Origin: Amia ocellicauda
Lineage: Eukaryota; Chordata; Actinopteri; Amiiformes; Amiidae
NCBI RefSeq assembly: GCF_036373705.1
Contig: NC_089858.1
Location: 38,031,137-38,095,136, forward strand
Direction: 5' to 3'
Length of the DNA: 64,000 nucleotides
Part shown: positions 61,265 to 64,000 of the stretch, piece after piece
Position numbering within the stretch: position 1 is the stretch's first letter
How the letters are laid out: each line of letters starts with the position of its first letter
Made by a program: the position numbers and the translations under genes
Notes under the pieces: generated by a model
The model's database searches: none
Seen by the model: only the letters and a program-made list of their open reading frames with translations
Told to the model about the DNA's origin: nothing

Positions 61265-64000
61265 CATGCACAAAAAGTTATAAGGTGTGATCTCAACGTA
61301 ATTGTTTCCCTACTTGTCTTTCAGGTAACTGATGAATTGTATAGAACTGCTTTGGAGATAAACAAATATCCACAAACGACACAATCTAAATACACAGAAT
61401 TCACAGTTTAAGTGAAATGAATATAATATATCAAAATATAATGTATGCCTGCAAAGTAATACAGTTGTGCTTGATATGAATTGTTCCAAAGAGGGACCTA
61501 TGATATGGGCAGAGAGCATTATCATGCAACACACAGGGAACATTAATGTCTCCTTATGGTTAGGGTAATATATTAGTGCAATCGTCTTTGTCAGAAACAA
61601 AATACTACCTAAGACAATGTTGCCAGATAGAAATATAAGAGCTGGGCTGTTTGCCAGTATCATAAAAACCCTTATATAAAGGTTTCATATTGAACTATTT
61701 TCAGAAGCTCTATGGTAGGAACCCTAGAGGTTCCACAGCATAGAACCAAATGGTTCAAAATGGAATCATGTATGGTGTGAAACACTCTTTTCACCCATAA
61801 AAGCTGAATTATAAAATATATTAGTTTAATTGTACCCCACTTTTAATAATTTACAGATGAAATAACATCCACACAAGCATTTACAAGTCGACCAACCCCC
61901 TCAGTCCTGTCCACCATGGTCCATTTTCCTGTGGATGGCCACTCCATTATGCTAATGCTAGAGCAGCCGCCCTCTAGCGCTACAATATATAAGATTAACT
62001 TAAGGGAAGGGCAGAGAATTTTCATCTCATCAAGCAACAATAAACAACTAGAAAAGGAAGTTTGAAGACAAACAGCATAATTAAGCAGCTGTGCACATTA
62101 AATCTTATCACTTTAATACAACTTACAACAAAATGTTTGCTAATTAATTAATTAATAATTGCTCCTTGAAGGTTATTTTCTTCATTCATGGAACCGTTTT
62201 CTCATAAATGGTTCCAAATTTGGATGCAAGAACCAAAAGGTGCTACATAGATCACAATTTTTGATTAACGCTTAAGCAGAGTAATGCAAAGTGTCATTGG
62301 ACTGTAGTATAGTATGATAAAACCAAATTATGTCACCCATTTACAAATCTGTAAAACTTTGCTTGGGGATGTGTAGCCTACCGCTGACTCCATTCGACAT
62401 GATTCCCGTCACATATTTTGGAAAGCACTTCTTGACACAAGCCTAGCGTTCTTTGCTCCCAAATTCCTGGCAGAGTCAAACAGGATCAACACCCTTTAAT
62501 TCAAAGCTAGCAGATCACTGTGCAAAGGCCTCGGTAATCAGCTTTTAAGACTGGCCTTTTGAAGATCCAGATAATGTCCAAAGACATGGATTTTCTTGAG
62601 AAAGATAAACGATGAGTTACAGTCTGCTTGCAAAAGCAACAGCCCAAGGAGCAGACTTCATGAAAACATTTGAAACACTGTGATAACTTCTGGGATTTTG
62701 CAGCGATACAATTTCAAGTTGGGATGTGTTGCCAGCAGAAGAACTACAGACATAGTACAGCAGGATGTTAGTGCCGGAGGGCTGCTTCTTATTTCATTTT
62801 TTTTTTTTCCAGTGAGGAAGCAATTCACTCAAACTTTCCAGTCTAAAGATAATCGTAGTAATAAAAAGAAGAAATTAAATGTGTCCGTATTTTCCATTTA
62901 GTACAGGGAGCTATTGAAACCACGGGCCATTAATTCAAATATGTAATTTGTGACCTTTGTATGGCTTCTTGCTGATGAATGTCTCTATTTTCTTGTGGGC
63001 CTTTTTCCTATTATAGATAAGGTTTCCTATGTATGTTTCATGTGAGTGTTTAGTAGCTGTGTCTTGAGATCTCAATAACAGTTTAAAACTGATGTAGGTG
63101 CTAATTTAATTCCATATATCTCTTACTGTTGAAGTATGAAGAGATTTGGTTTATCACAATAAAGTTTTCTTCTGTGGGAGGTCAGATGGACCTTGAGGAC
63201 AAGCCTCCTGCACTAATGCCAGCTGCCATCTTGATTTCATATGACATCATATGCAATCATGGTGCTTAACAACAGGTTAAGAGATGATTTTCTGGTAAAC
63301 TACATGGAAAATGAACTCTGACCAGACAAAGGGAATCATGCCGATCAGATATACAGCCATGGAAGGAAGAAGAATCCTAGGGTTCTAAATGCCTTTTTTG
63401 ATAGCATTTCTATAACAGATGGAGTAGACTCATTGAGTACAGTCAATATGTATATTAAGCCCCGACACTCTCTACAGAATCAGACTAATTAAAATAATTG
63501 TCTGGGACAAATTTACAGTACTTTTTCTTCCCACATGTTTTTGAGAAATCCTAATTCAGAAAGACATTTGATTTCTTCTGGCTGCAAGCATGTATACAGA
63601 CAAATACATCCCAGACACAGTGACTGGAACTAAGAGAAACAAAAGAACATTCATACCCCTCAAACTCCTTCAGAGAAATCAAACGTGCAGTGTGTCTGTG
63701 TAATGGACTGTGCTTAAAATAGCCAAGGCTTAAGGCCCGGGTCCGGCACTGTAGCTTTTAATAAGGCTTCAGAGAATAGCCGCTATTCAAGCTCTGTACT
63801 GTACCCTTCAGTTAGCAGTCTGTCTGCTGTGATGAAAGCGCCACTCAGGGCAGACAGAAAAAGGCGGACGGAAAAACTATGAGAAATATGCAGCAGCCAA
63901 AGGTCAGGACGATAATTGTTGGGTGTGAGTATTGCATTGTTACCCTGTGTGCACCAGGTCCTGACAAATAAACGGGTACCTTGCAGTGGCACAGACTGCC
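61213..64000 (+). other. loxl2 intron 3 (continues off the right edge)
   Basis: No further SRCR exon was found. Two blocks with repeated GGTTC/GAACC motifs, at about 61700-61790 and 62185-62250, look like the split halves of one dispersed repeat. The rest is unremarkable AT-rich sequence. Confidence 0.6.
61230..61262. repeat. (CA)n microsatellite next to a splice donor
   Basis: About 16 CA units starting 17 bases after the donor of the third loxl2 coding exon. Confidence 0.95.

Overview
The window looks like nuclear DNA of a ray-finned fish. It has vertebrate intron-exon genes with GT-AG junctions, a D1C-type dopamine receptor (a subtype known from fish and amphibians and absent from mammals), Tc1/mariner and hAT-like repeats of the kinds common in fish, and many AT-rich microsatellites. 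The species cannot be named. About 90% of the window is intronic or intergenic. All exon joins below were read by eye from splice consensus, reading frame and phase, so they are predictions.

Layout. (1) 0-8 kb: a decayed Tc1 transposase fragment, the first exon of an ENDOD1-like secreted nuclease gene (- strand, running off the left edge), and a fragment of LINE reverse transcriptase. (2) 8.5-13.1 kb, - strand: a predicted eight-exon gene of about 622 codons. It has several PARP14/PARP10-like KH-type repeats followed by two tandemly duplicated exon pairs. Each pair encodes a linker beginning A-x-P and a C2H2 + C2HC double zinc finger whose first finger resembles the N-terminal finger of R2-type retrotransposons. 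Its promoter carries an interferon-stimulated response element next to a TATA-like box. This is the most unusual locus in the window. (3) 13.9-22.4 kb, + strand: cyb561a3, a lysosomal ascorbate-dependent ferric reductase, complete and head-to-head with the KH/zinc-finger gene. A ~1 kb AT-rich element with long inverted arms (17.8-18.8 kb) lies in its predicted first intron. (4) 22.4-31.2 kb: mostly featureless, with one TATA-containing promoter candidate at 28.4 kb. (5) 31.5-33.0 kb, - strand: an intact intronless D1C-like dopamine receptor with a long GA repeat upstream. (6) 35.8-64 kb, + strand: the 5' part of loxl2. It has a candidate noncoding first exon near 36.1 kb and three coding exons at 41.4, 43.4 and 61.0 kb, giving the signal peptide, SRCR1 and the start of SRCR2. 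The rest lies past the right edge. The introns hold a LINE tail, a deleted mariner element and a hAT-type MITE with near-perfect 8-bp target duplications.

The genes do not form one pathway. Two - strand genes at the left have a possible innate-immunity flavour (ENDOD1-like nuclease, ISRE-driven KH/zinc-finger protein). Cyb561a3 (lysosomal iron reduction), the dopamine receptor and loxl2 (collagen cross-linking oxidase) are independent neighbours.
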